Positions 1 to 9,989 of a stretch of 64,000 nucleotides of DNA are shown one piece after another; within the stretch, counting starts at the first letter, position 1, and each line of letters starts with the position of its first letter. A model generated the notes under the pieces. The model saw nothing but the letters and a program-made list of their open reading frames with translations, did not search any database and was not told the origin of the DNA. A program made the translations under genes and the position numbers. The stretch is from Corallochytrium limacisporum (taxonomy: Eukaryota > Opisthokonta), in contig PDIP01000258.1 in assembly GCA_002811645.1 (NCBI GenBank), positions 1 through 64,000 on the forward strand, written 5' to 3'.

Positions 1-1266
1 ACACCGTTGAAGAGCAATGGTACTCCACATTCAGTTCGAGAAGCTGCCCGTATTCTGACGGAGCACAATCAGAGGATCGGCGGACCGCGCGTTACAAAGG
101 ATGACATCCAAAGATTGAAGGCAAGGGGAACCCTGGATGTGGTCAAGCAAAGGGAACGTCCTCACTTAGATCTTCGGGCCAGGATTCAAAGACTTCGTTT
201 TGCGCGAAACTTGTTTGGATCGGACGGAAGATGTGAACCTTTAGATGACTGCATTCACATTGATGAGAAATGGTACATACCGGATGAAAAGAACGGGAAG
301 ATAATATACGTTGTTGGAACAGAGCCACAACGTCACCTTCCAGTCCGAAGAGATCTTCAGGGAACGATCAAAGCTCAACACATTGTCGCAGTAGCAAAAC
401 CTCGTGTTTGGATGAGTGGCAGGAGAAAGGAGACATTTGATGGCAAGCTGCTCTGCCACCCCTGCATACAAGAGAAAGTGGCAAAAAGAGATAGCAAGAA
501 TCGGCCAAAGGGAACCATTGAACAGGTTCAACAAAGCGTAAATGGCGACGTGTTTTTTGATGTACTCGTCAACAAGTTACTTCCTGCCATTGTGGAGAAA
601 TGGCCAAAGGACTGGGACCGGAACAGGCCCATTAGACTGTGGATGGACAATGCGGGGGTTCATAAGAGAGTGATGTTCGGAACCCTCTCTTCAAAATGGG
701 AAAAGGCTGTGAAGACTTGGGAAGATCACACTGGCCTGCGCATTGTGTTCTTCCCACAGCCCGCATGGAGCCCTGATCTGAATATGCTAGACCTTGGCCT
801 CTTCAGGTCCTTAGACAGAGCTAGAGTTAGGGAACACCGCCTCAGTACTTTGAATGATCTGGTGGACAACATTCGCAACGCTTATGATACATGGGATTCG
901 GATGCAATCGCACGATGCTGGCGCACTCTCATGGACAACATGGTGGCAATCATGGAACATGACGGAGGCAACTTCTTTCAAACCCCACATAGTAAGAAGC
1001 AACTTGTGGCTGAACTAGACTATGGCGTGCCCTGTGTGGACACGGATTTTCTGGATCGAGTCATAGACACAGAAATGAAACTGCGGATGCTTGATACGAA
1101 TAGTGCAGGTGCCATAGATGCGGGGAGGGCACCCAATTCGTCGGATACCAGTCATCCACCACCTGACACCATTCGACAAAATGGGCCAGAAATGCCATCA
1201 AACAATGTTTCTTCGCCATCAAACCTGACATGGATGTATTTTAGACATTGGTTTTCTTCACGGTAG
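1..1266 (+). mobile_element. Tc1/mariner-superfamily transposase, 5' partial
   Basis: The frame is open to the left edge of the window, so the true start lies outside; the first codon that resembles a start is TTG at 7, and 419 codons follow it. Residues about 8-70 look like the end of a helix-turn-helix DNA-binding region rich in basic residues. The catalytic triad of a DDE/D enzyme is visible: D86 in the motif IHIDEKWY, D214 in LWMDNAGVH, and D257 in PAWSPDLNMLDLG, the SPDLN block being typical of mariner-like elements. This family cuts and pastes DNA transposons bounded by terminal inverted repeats at TA sites. The frame has no stop or shift through the whole catalytic core, so the copy may be recent. 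I could not delimit inverted repeats. The last 35 residues are low in complexity and may be lineage-specific. Confidence 0.88.
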
Positions 1267-1869
1267 TGATGGATGTGGACAAAAAATTTTTTTCTACGAC
1301 TACGAGATCTTCGATGTCAAGTTAGTGTGAAAAGGATCAATTTTTTCAAGTACGCTTGAGTGTCTATGCAATCGGTGAACGAAATATTTGACAGTGATTC
1401 AATGTATAATAGGATTAAATGATAAATTTAGAAATCATAAAATGAGTTACTAAATCACGATTAAAAAGTGTGATCGGGGTTCTCGTTTTCGTGCGATTTG
1501 TCTCATACTTAGGAGACAGAGGGTGGTAAACGTACCGCAGAACCGCAAGTGACACTATTTTTAGCTAGGGGCTGTCGTGTTACGAGGAAGATTGGGTTCT
1601 CCGTGCGTATATCCAGCTGGGTACATCGATATTCTTTGTGCACTGATGCGTATTGTTCGCGTCCAGGACCGACGGTCGTGACCATGGGCTGATAGATTTT
1701 GGTTCCTTGCCCTGATCTGAGGGGCGGTGTGCTGTGCGCAGTGGAACCCAGAAATGGGGAGGCCCTGTTTGTGTGCAGATTTTCTGTAGAATGTGAATGA
1801 AAATCAGAAGCTATGTTACGTCCACTGTTTGGTTGGTAGTAGTGCTTCAATCAACAGACCGTAGAGTAC
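1267..1869. other. Intergenic, AT-rich, probably transposon 3' flank plus promoter region
   Basis: No convincing gene is visible. The first 230 bases are AT-rich and probably include the 3' end of the transposon, but no inverted-repeat partner can be seen because the 5' end is missing. A 113-codon minus-strand frame at 1509-1850 has no recognisable domain and is not called. Confidence 0.5.
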
Positions 1870-1878
1870 TATAAATAG
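1870..1878 (+). promoter_or_regulatory. TATA-box-like element
   Basis: The sequence TATAAATAG lies 44 bp upstream of the ATG at 1914. The spacing suits a core promoter with a very short 5' untranslated region. This is inferred from motif and position only. Confidence 0.4.
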
Positions 1879-1913
1879 TGTTCCTGGGCCAGATTTAGCT
1901 CGAGCAGCTCATA

Positions 1914-3050
1914 ATGTATTTGAGGACCACACTCTTGGGAATCCGTAATCTGGTAGTTTCTTCAGGTGTGATAGCGAGAATTCCCCACAACTTGGCCTAC
2001 AGTCGTCGTACATTCTTTACGTCAGGACACCACCAGCAAAACATGACGCGTGCAATCGTAGTAAACGGTATCCTCTCCGGCCCACAGGAGATGCGGGTTT
2101 CCAATGATTGGAAGCTACGCGAAGTCGGAGACACCGACGTCGAGGTCGACATCAAAGCCATCGGTGCCAACTTCTTCGACATTCTCATGGTGCAGGGTAA
2201 ATACCAGCACAAGCCCGATCCTCCTTACGTACCCGGAGCAGAGTACGCTGGTATTGTCACTAAGGTGGGCAACGGTGTGACCAAAGTGAAAGTTGGAGAC
2301 CGCATCTTTGGTGGCACTTTGGAGGGCGCCTACTCCGATAAGATTGTTGTCAACGAAATGCAAGTTTTCCCTTTGCATGACCGTCTGTCCTTTGAACAAG
2401 GAGCCGGTATCTACGTGACCTATCCGACGTCCTGGGCGGCCCTGACTCTTCGCGCTAATGTACAACCTGGTGAAACTGTCCTTGTCCACGCCGCCGCTGG
2501 CGGTGTGGGCATCTGTGCTGTGCAGATCGCTAAACTGCTTGGAGCCAAGGTCATTGCCACTGCTGGAAGTGATGAGAAACTGAAAATTGTGAAGGAGAAG
2601 GTCGGAGCCGACTACACAATCAACTACCGGACCCAGGACTGGATCAAGGAAGTCAAGAAGATTACCGGTGGCAAGGGTGCTGATGTCGTGTATGATCCTG
2701 TAGGTCTGATTGAGGAGAGTCTGCGCTGCATCAATTGGAACGGTAGGATCCTGGTCATTGGCTTCGCTGCCGGTACCATTCCCAAGATTGCCGTGAACCG
2801 AATCCTGCTGAAGAACTGCTCTGTGGTGGGTCTGCACTGGGGTGCCTATACATACAACGAGCCAGAAGCTGTGCCTGGTGTCTGGGAAAAGCTCCTAACC
2901 AACTTCGCTTCTGGCAAGCTCACTCCGATTGTCTACGAACGAGTCTATGACGGGCTGGAGCAAGCTGGAGAAGCCCTCACGGCACTGGGCAATCGCCAAA
3001 CCTACGGCAAGGTGATCGTGCGTCCCAACGGTCAAAGCGCTCGCATGTAA
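1914..3050 (+). CDS. Zinc-independent quinone oxidoreductase-like MDR protein, probably mitochondrial
   Basis: A 378-residue medium-chain dehydrogenase/reductase. The body from about residue 44 resembles NADPH:quinone oxidoreductases. It has the GroES-like substrate domain with PGAEYAG (about residue 105) and the Rossmann fold with HAAAGGVG (about residue 193), followed by the IAKLLGAKVIATAGS strand. The cysteine and histidine ligands of zinc alcohol dehydrogenases are absent, as expected for quinone reductases. The first 43 residues are rich in Arg and hydroxylated residues and lack acidic ones, which looks like a mitochondrial targeting sequence. A second in-frame ATG at 2043 would give a form without it. 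The likely reaction is NADPH-dependent reduction of quinones or enones; the exact substrate cannot be read from sequence. It lies between the transposase and a 4.5 kb gene-poor block. Confidence 0.85.
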   Translation: MYLRTTLLGIRNLVVSSGVIARIPHNLAYSRRTFFTSGHHQQNMTRAIVVNGILSGPQEMRVSNDWKLREVGDTDVEVDIKAIGANFFDILMVQGKYQHKPDPPYVPGAEYAGIVTKVGNGVTKVKVGDRIFGGTLEGAYSDKIVVNEMQVFPLHDRLSFEQGAGIYVTYPTSWAALTLRANVQPGETVLVHAAAGGVGICAVQIAKLLGAKVIATAGSDEKLKIVKEKVGADYTINYRTQDWIKEVKKITGGKGADVVYDPVGLIEESLRCINWNGRILVIGFAAGTIPKIAVNRILLKNCSVVGLHWGAYTYNEPEAVPGVWEKLLTNFASGKLTPIVYERVYDGLEQAGEALTALGNRQTYGKVIVRPNGQSARM

Positions 3051-5058
3051 GAAGTCAACAAGCGGTCCTGAACATTCACCAGCAGTTCATTGAACTTTTT
3101 GTAGTACACCTCCTATTGTCAAGTAGACCAGTCAAGCGCCTATTCCGTCTTTGAAGGGGTGCCTTTCTTCCAAGCCAGTACAAACCCCTCCCCTTCGGTG
3201 ACCCGGGCCTCCCCGTGGCCCGGTATTTTAATAGACCCCCAATAAATCTCTACAATAATCTCAAATCGGGGTGACCCGCAAGACCTCCACACAGCCCCCC
3301 CCCCCTTCCCCACCAGACGCAAACATTCTCCCTTCGGCTTGCTCCGCGTTTCGGGCAAAAAACAGCTGAAGGGGGGAGCTGCGGGGCCAGGGAAGGAAGC
3401 CCCGCAGCGGGGTGGGAATTCGTTGGTCCATGAGCAGCCGAAAAGGCTTTTGAGGACGAGTGCGTGTGCGTTTGGGGTCAGGCGGCACACACGGCGAACA
3501 CTTCGGAAAAAGTCGGGATCGGGAATCGAACACACAAAGATTGACAGACAGGACTCTCGGGACAAAAAAAACAAAAGAAACGAGGAAGGAACACCGCATC
3601 CTTTACTAAATGAATGGGGAAATATACCAAATCCAACACCCGCCTGACTGACGTGCCGTCGAAACCGATGTTTCTCCTTTTGGGGACACGAAGCAAGGGG
3701 ACCGGTACCCTTGTCCCTTCACAGCTTCCCAGCAATGGCAAGCCCAAAAAATACTGGAAAGAAGACATCCGGGACGGGCAAACCCGTTCGGCATTCGCGT
3801 GGGGTGGCAGCCCTAATGGTGATCGTCCTCCCTTCCGAGGACACATACAAACGAACCATCCATCCAACTGTTCACGTTCTGCGATCAGTGTGTGCAAGAG
3901 GAATACAAATAGAACACGCCAGCCAAAGACCCCCTCCTCCCTCATGTGAAAAAGCCCCGGAAAGAAAAGGGGAAGAAAGCTAATTGGAATGAAGACGGGA
4001 CCGGAGGACGGGTGCTCTGAGGGACAACCAACAACTCCCCAACCGGGGTTCCCCCCACGAATTGCCCCAGACACGGCAGTGGCATACACCACGGCCATCG
4101 TCGCACACACGCGGAAACACGGGGCACCTGTAAACTCAGATGATGCTCTCGTTTGATGGCGCTACACAATCTTGTTCTTTATACCACCCGAGGTTTAATA
4201 CTCAAGGAAAGTGTGCCGTGCGTGCAGCTAAATGTCGTATGCCTGTGTGCTATGTCGGCGCGCGTTTGGTGATGTTTATGGAATGCGGATGATGCACCGG
4301 TCTCCAAGTCCCCTCGTGGTAAATCCCCTGAAAAGCCCAAAACCGGATGTGTTAGTTGGAAGTTCCTCGACATCAACAGTGCTTACCAAAAGCTTCCGTT
4401 CCTTGTAACACTGGCTTGCTTTGGTGTTCCAGGCCACAGCCGACTCGCCATCACTGTGATGGTGATGATGATGACATTGAAGATTGACGCGATGAAGCCG
4501 ATGTGTGAGCTGTCAGGTGCCAGAGAATACTTTCACAGGGGGTTCCGTTCCTAGATGGACATCCTCAGACATCCGTTAATACGATGGAAGAAGTGGATTT
4601 GGTAGTGGGTGTCTTTCGAGATCCAACTTCCGTGTCTTATCTATCACATTCTAGTGGTGGTTCTTCCCGCATCGCAATTTGTACAGACCTGGTGGTTTGG
4701 CTGGTCCCTTCATTGTTAGGGACGGTTCCAAGTGAAGAGCCCTGGGGATTGCTTTCTGTCCCGTCCGGATTGTGCCCGAGGATTTCGAACTCTTCATGCA
4801 GCACGGGCTCATATGTCCACGGACCGCGTGTGCGGTCTGATACTGGGGACCAGCTCTACTAGCCAAACGGTTTCTGTTTGGTTGGGTGTTAGTTTGTTAA
4901 AGTGACCAAGCTCTCCCGGTTCCAAATTCCTTCCTTCATACGTACAACGCGCCTACGGGCACGCCTCCTTCCCTAACCCTCGCCACCAACTCCCTCACCC
5001 GGCTTTTGAAGCACGAGCGAAAGGTTCCGCCCCCTGGTGTTTGTTTAAAAGCCTCTAC

Positions 5059-5077
5059 CACACACACACACACACAC
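5059..5077. repeat. (CA)n microsatellite
   Basis: An uninterrupted run of nine CA units plus one base in non-coding DNA. Confidence 0.9.
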
Positions 5078-6405
5078 GCGGAGCAATCTCCGGCCGAACA
5101 GTGTCGGATGTAAACACTTACCGCACTGTCCGGCCCCGTGCCCAATAAAAATCGCATCGTCACTCAGCCCCGCAAATCCTTCCTCCCTCCTTTCTCCCTT
5201 CCTCTTCTGCCTCTCTCTCACACTCTCCCTTCGTTTTCCCCAACCCCCCCTCCCTTCCCCCAAGGCCGATAGAGAAGGGCAGGAGGGGCGAGCGAACTTT
5301 TGAATGGCCCTGGCCGTGCTTTTGTATGGCCTCTGCGGTGTGAGAAAAATAAACGGCAAAGGATCGAAAATTTCTTCACCGCTCCTGCCGGTCCACGTTT
5401 TGTTTTGCCAGCGCAATTGTCATACTTTCACCATACACAACGTGGCTGGACAGTGGTTTCCGTCTCCCGTTTCCCGCCCCGTGCACAGCCACAGCTCACT
5501 CTTCTGTCCCTTGTGCGCCTGTCTCTGTGTCTCCGTGTCTCTCTCTCGCAAGCCGTGTCTGTCTGTCTGTCTCCTGCTGCGTTCTAACTCGGCCGCCTTC
5601 TCTCCGTGCCGTTTTGGTTGGGACTGGTGTGTGGTGGGTGCTAGCGGGAGTATTGGCGACAAGACAACATGCAACGGTGGTAGTGGCCTTCTTGCCATAT
5701 GAGCACGCGACTTTACTGCAAGGAGGGCAATGGGATAGCCTCCGTCTACCGTGGATGTGACTGAGATTCTGTTTTTGGGATTAAATGACTGTGCAGAGCT
5801 CGGTAGCGCATTGCCACCAGGATATCGTTTGATCTCAAATATACTTATCAGTGAGCATCGCCGTAATGACGATTGTCTGTGACTACTACATTGTATGCTT
5901 CTGAATCATGTGGATGGTGCTGACGATGTCCATGAATATACCTATGCATGCTTACTGGCAAGCTAATGACCAGATGCCAGATCTGCGGCCTGGATGCCAG
6001 ACGTCCGGTTCCCGAAACCATTCGCCGTCACTTCAGGGGGGCTCCGGGAAGTGGGGTGGTGGTAGGTAGCAGTGAGGTGCACATGGAGGGTCCTGGGATC
6101 GGTCTACACGGGAGATACACACACACACACTGCAATTTCAAGGGAAACCGAAGCCATTATCGCACACGGCTACTGCGTGTGTCCCGATTGTTGCAGTTGC
6201 ATTATTTTTTTTTCTCCTCCTGGCCTTGGGTATACACTGTCCTTCTCGCCCAGCCAGCACCCGTCGTCCGTCCCGGTCGCTTTAGGAGGCAGAACCGACC
6301 AGAGTGGCTTCTGTTGCTCTTGTGCTTCGCTCGACCCTGGACGGGCGAAGCACCGACCCAAACCCCCCCCCCCTTCTCCAGCGCTTCCGCCTTCTCTCTG
6401 TTTTG

Positions 6406-6423
6406 CCCCCCCCCCCCGGGGGG
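6406..6423. repeat. C12G6 palindromic homopolymer tract
   Basis: Twelve C are followed directly by six G and then by a further G5 after one A. The 5'-CnGn-3' arrangement is self-complementary and recurs in other 5' intergenic regions of this window. Confidence 0.85.
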
Positions 6424-6850
6424 AGGGGGCTTTCTTCGAAACCTTTCTCGATTGAAGGGGGTTGTGGGGGGGTTTGGTTGTGCCCAAGTTTCATAGTTTA
6501 CTATGGGGAGAGCAGGGAATCGGGAAGGGACTCAGGTCTGTCCATTATTTTGTTGGCCCGTGGGGGGGGGCCAGGGAGCAAGTGTTCATTCTCTCTCCTT
6601 TCTGTGGTTCTCCCAGTCCTTTTTTTTTTCTCAGTTTTCTTATTTTGTATTTTTTTCAGCGGAAGAAGGCGGGGTGGAGTAGCGGTTGGACAGGGGTTTT
6701 GGCAAGGAATGCCAGTTTTTTAATTTTGGTTTAGTTTGGTTGGAACGAGGAGGGGGTGCCGGTCGAAAGTTTTAGGGAGGAAGAATTGTTTAAGAGGCGA
6801 AAGCGAGAAGAAAAGGGAACGCACCAGAGCAGGTTCCAAGGCACAAGGGC

Positions 6851-6880
6851 CAGACGGGACAGACGGGACAGACCTAAAGC

Positions 6881-6918
<38 letters not shown>
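6851..6918. repeat. Short tandem repeat followed by (GA)n microsatellite
   Basis: Two and a half copies of the 8-bp unit CAGACGGG/A at 6851-6873 are followed by an uninterrupted GA run of about 18 units at 6883-6918. Confidence 0.85.
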
Positions 6919-6920
<2 letters not shown>

Positions 6921-7276
6921 AAGACAGAGAAGCCGCCCCTTTTGCCCGTTGGCCCTTCGTAGCGCCCGCGCCCGGTTCCTCGCTCTGTCTCCCTGTCTCG
7001 TCCTCGCCGCCAGGCAGGAAGGGGGGGGGGCCACTCGGGTCCCATTTCTGAGTGTTGCCTTCCTCGGGTGCGATAGGCAGATGCTAGGATTTTCGAAAAT
7101 CCAATATTCACGGTCCGTGTCGGATCTTCCGTGCTCCTGAAGAAAATTTTACCTTTTGGAAACTTTACGATTGGAACCAGTGGGACATGGAGAGGGCAAA
7201 CGGAGCAACAGGTAGCGTTGGCCTCGTTTGCATTTGAGAAAGTTGGACCACAGGACGAATACAGGCATGGGTGTTG

Positions 7277-7297
7277 GTGTGTGTGTGTGTGTGTGTG
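7277..7297. repeat. (GT)n microsatellite
   Basis: About ten GT units in the upstream region of the VTC-family gene. Confidence 0.85.
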
Positions 7298-7615
7298 CGT
7301 GTCTCTTTTGCAAAGAAGGGAGTGGGTTGTTTATGGGGGTATTTGTGATCCGGATCTAGTCAGTCAAGACGCTTTTGCTTAAACACTGTTGATTATCTCT
7401 TCATCTATTTCCCCGTGACGGAGTAGAATCGGTTCTTTGAAGGGAGTTCCCTAGGGTTTCTTTAAATTAGAGACGGGTAATAGTTTCTTTGGCAAGCCAT
7501 AGCGAACAGCAAACTAACGGTGCTGCAAATCCACTACGATAAGCGGTTCCTAACACAAACGTTCACCGGGCTAGAAACGTCGAACAGATAAATAAGCAAG
7601 GAACGTCAACGAAGC

Positions 7616-9661
7616 ATGAAGTTTGGTCGCGTTCTGGCCGAGGCCAGTGACAATGAGTGGAAGTTCCACTACGTGTCCTATTCCGAACTCAAGGCTTTCC
7701 TCAAGTCTCGTAGTACCGGCAAGGACGGACAGAGCGATCGCTCCATGTGGAGCGAGGATGACGAGGCCGAGTTCATCCAACTGCTCGACAAAAATTTGGA
7801 GCGCGTGTCGGCCTGGTGTCGGGCCAAGCAGGATGAGTTCAATCGCAAGCTGGACTACCTCCAGAAGGAAGCAGAAAAGGTCACTGAGGCCATGATCCAG
7901 GCTCAGGGTGCTCCCTTCCAGAATCTGCGCAACCAACTCGACGAACTCGCCGAAGAGGTCGCTCTCCTCAGCAAGTATGCTGCCGTGAACTACACTGCGT
8001 TCATGAAGATCCTCAAGAAGCACGACAAGGTCACTCCGTTCAGCCTGAAGCCGAGCTTTAGCGTGCGCATCGACCGTAAGCCGTTTTACCGCATGGACTT
8101 TAGTCCATTGATTCTGGGGGTCAGTCGCCTGTACAGTCGTTGGAACCTGCAGCCAACCAGCCCTGTCTTCTCAAATCTTGGGGATGTCATTTTCAACGAA
8201 TCTTCGGAGCGCTCTAGCACGTACTGGGTGCGCAAGGAGGATGCCACCGACGTCAAGCTGATGATTACCAAGCACCTGCCCGTGTTGGTGTTCAAGCGCC
8301 AGGACGACGATACCTCCAGCGCCTTCCTGTCCACGCTCTACTTTGATGACGACAACCTGAACATTTACCACTCTCGCATGAATCAGAACGAGAAGAGTCA
8401 TACTCTGTCCATCAATTGGTATGGTGAGGACTCCAAGCCCGACCTGGTCTGGATCGAGCGCCGCATTCGCGAGAACAGCTACCATGGCAACGTTCTGCAG
8501 TCCGAGAAGGTCATTCTGAAGGGCAAGATGGTCATGGATTTCATTACGGGTCGGATTGACCCAGCGTCTCTGAGGGAAAAGTTCGGCGACCTGACTGGCA
8601 AGTCCGGTGCCGAGCTCGATGACGCCGTGAACAACGCCCGGAGTGTGCAGAACGAGATCCTGGAGAAGGGACTGAAACCCTTAGTCCGTGTTGTATGCAA
8701 GCGCACCACCTTCCAGGGCGCCAACCCCGGGTCCGGTCCGCGCATCATCATGAACAGCGAGGCTGTCATTCTGCGGGAACGTCTACCTGGTCAGGATCTG
8801 GGCACCAAGGAGTGGTGCCGCCAGGACGCCAAGGCCTACCCATACTCTAACATTCCCGCTGCAGAGATTGACCATCTCTCCAACGACGTCGTGGACGTGC
8901 GCATCAGTGAGGCTGACAAAGAAAATCAGAATAACATCACCTGGCTGCGCCGCCTGACCTCAAGCCGCTGGCTCACCGAGGTTCCTCGCTTTTCCTTCTT
9001 TGCCCACGGCTGTGCCGTGTTTAACGAGAAGCAAATCAACCTGCTGCCCTTCTGGTTCCACAAAGAGGACGTGGAGCGTCCTGCGGTGGACGAAATTGAT
9101 GGCGGCGGCCTAAACGGTGCACATAAGGGAAGCGCACGCGGGTCAGCACGGGGTGGCAATGACCTGGCCAAGGCTATGGAGCCCAACAATGAGGATGAAG
9201 CCAACGAAAAGACACCGCTGCTGTCAGCGGCACCGCGTAAGGGACAACGCGTCGGTGGTGCGAGTGGCGGTGCAAGCTCGCCGCCCCAGATCAATGTGAC
9301 TATCCCTTCGGAACCGCCGAAGAAGCGCATACAGGTCCCGGTCCGTGTTGAGCCCAAGGTCTTCTTCGCCAACGAACGTACCTTCCTGAACTGGCTTCAC
9401 ACAGCTATTTACATTTCCACCATCGGTGTTGCACTGCTGAACTTTGGCGATCGCACTGCCATGATTGCCGGTATCATCCTCGTACCGTTGGCCATGGTGT
9501 TTATCTTCTACTCCCTAGTCATCTACTTCTGGCGTGCAAAGATGATCAACGAACGCAGTGCCGGACCATACGATGACCGCATCGGTCCCATCATGTTGGT
9601 CAGCGGTCTGGTTCTGGCCATGCTGATCAACTACATCATCCGTCTCGTAGACCATGCCTAA
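7616..9661 (+). CDS. SPX-VTC-DUF202 protein of the vacuolar polyphosphate (VTC) family, possibly non-catalytic
   Basis: A 681-residue protein with three parts. Residues 1-175 are an SPX domain, starting MKFGRVL and holding the basic KILKKHDK helix that in this family binds inositol pyrophosphates. Residues about 195-480 are a VTC/polyphosphate-polymerase-type tunnel domain (YWVRKED, IERR, PRFSFFAHG). Residues about 585-681 are a Vtc1/DUF202-like unit with NERTFLNWL and three membrane segments. The order matches yeast Vtc2-Vtc4, which make polyphosphate from ATP and move it into the vacuole or acidocalcisome. Aligned by eye to yeast Vtc4, T202 replaces the catalytic Lys, S265 and N267 replace the paired Arg of the RLR motif, and R429 replaces another Lys, while E382 and K302 are kept. 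It may therefore be a regulatory Vtc2/3-like subunit, or the alignment needs correction. The ATG at 7616 begins the conserved SPX start. Confidence 0.9.
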   Translation: MKFGRVLAEASDNEWKFHYVSYSELKAFLKSRSTGKDGQSDRSMWSEDDEAEFIQLLDKNLERVSAWCRAKQDEFNRKLDYLQKEAEKVTEAMIQAQGAPFQNLRNQLDELAEEVALLSKYAAVNYTAFMKILKKHDKVTPFSLKPSFSVRIDRKPFYRMDFSPLILGVSRLYSRWNLQPTSPVFSNLGDVIFNESSERSSTYWVRKEDATDVKLMITKHLPVLVFKRQDDDTSSAFLSTLYFDDDNLNIYHSRMNQNEKSHTLSINWYGEDSKPDLVWIERRIRENSYHGNVLQSEKVILKGKMVMDFITGRIDPASLREKFGDLTGKSGAELDDAVNNARSVQNEILEKGLKPLVRVVCKRTTFQGANPGSGPRIIMNSEAVILRERLPGQDLGTKEWCRQDAKAYPYSNIPAAEIDHLSNDVVDVRISEADKENQNNITWLRRLTSSRWLTEVPRFSFFAHGCAVFNEKQINLLPFWFHKEDVERPAVDEIDGGGLNGAHKGSARGSARGGNDLAKAMEPNNEDEANEKTPLLSAAPRKGQRVGGASGGASSPPQINVTIPSEPPKKRIQVPVRVEPKVFFANERTFLNWLHTAIYISTIGVALLNFGDRTAMIAGIILVPLAMVFIFYSLVIYFWRAKMINERSAGPYDDRIGPIMLVSGLVLAMLINYIIRLVDHA

Positions 9662-9989
9662 GAAAGAACATGCAATGCTCAGTATGCAGGAAACAAAACG
9701 AAGGAAAATCGCAGCATTTGGTTCACCATCACCGTGATCCGTGTCGGAGACGTTTTAGTGTGTGAACCCTTTCGAAGATGAATCCTCGCCATTTAATCAT
9801 ATCTCACCACCGCAGCTCCTGCATACACATGCACCCAATTATGTGAGAACATAAAGCCAATCTCACTACAGCACGTCAGAACAAAAACGCAGTTTTCCGC
9901 TCGTTGTCAGAAGACTATTGAGAATATACAAATTTAAAAGCTGTTGTAGAACTTAAGAATCAGTCTCTCGTCCACGCCATGCCACACTA
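9662..9989. other. Convergent 3' intergenic region
   Basis: It lies between the 3' ends of the VTC-family gene and the F-box gene. It is AT-leaning, has no C/G tract and no visible gene. Confidence 0.6.

Larger units (their letters stand above)
3051..7615. other. Gene-poor block rich in simple repeats and C/G tracts
   Basis: About 4.5 kb with no supportable gene. Many overlapping frames of 60-210 codons exist on both strands, but they are low in complexity, mutually overlapping and unlike any family I know. The block holds C11 at 3295-3305, C11 at 6363-6373, a C12G6 palindrome at 6406-6423, and the microsatellites listed separately. The last 200 bp before 7616 are more balanced in composition and probably include the promoter of the VTC-family gene. 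Confidence 0.6.

Noticed and set aside
2115-2837. A 240-codon minus-strand frame
   Set aside because: It is the antisense shadow of the quinone-oxidoreductase gene.
3140-4169. Overlapping frames of up to 210 codons on both strands in the first desert
   Set aside because: They have low complexity, no domain, no plausible splice structure and strong mutual overlap.
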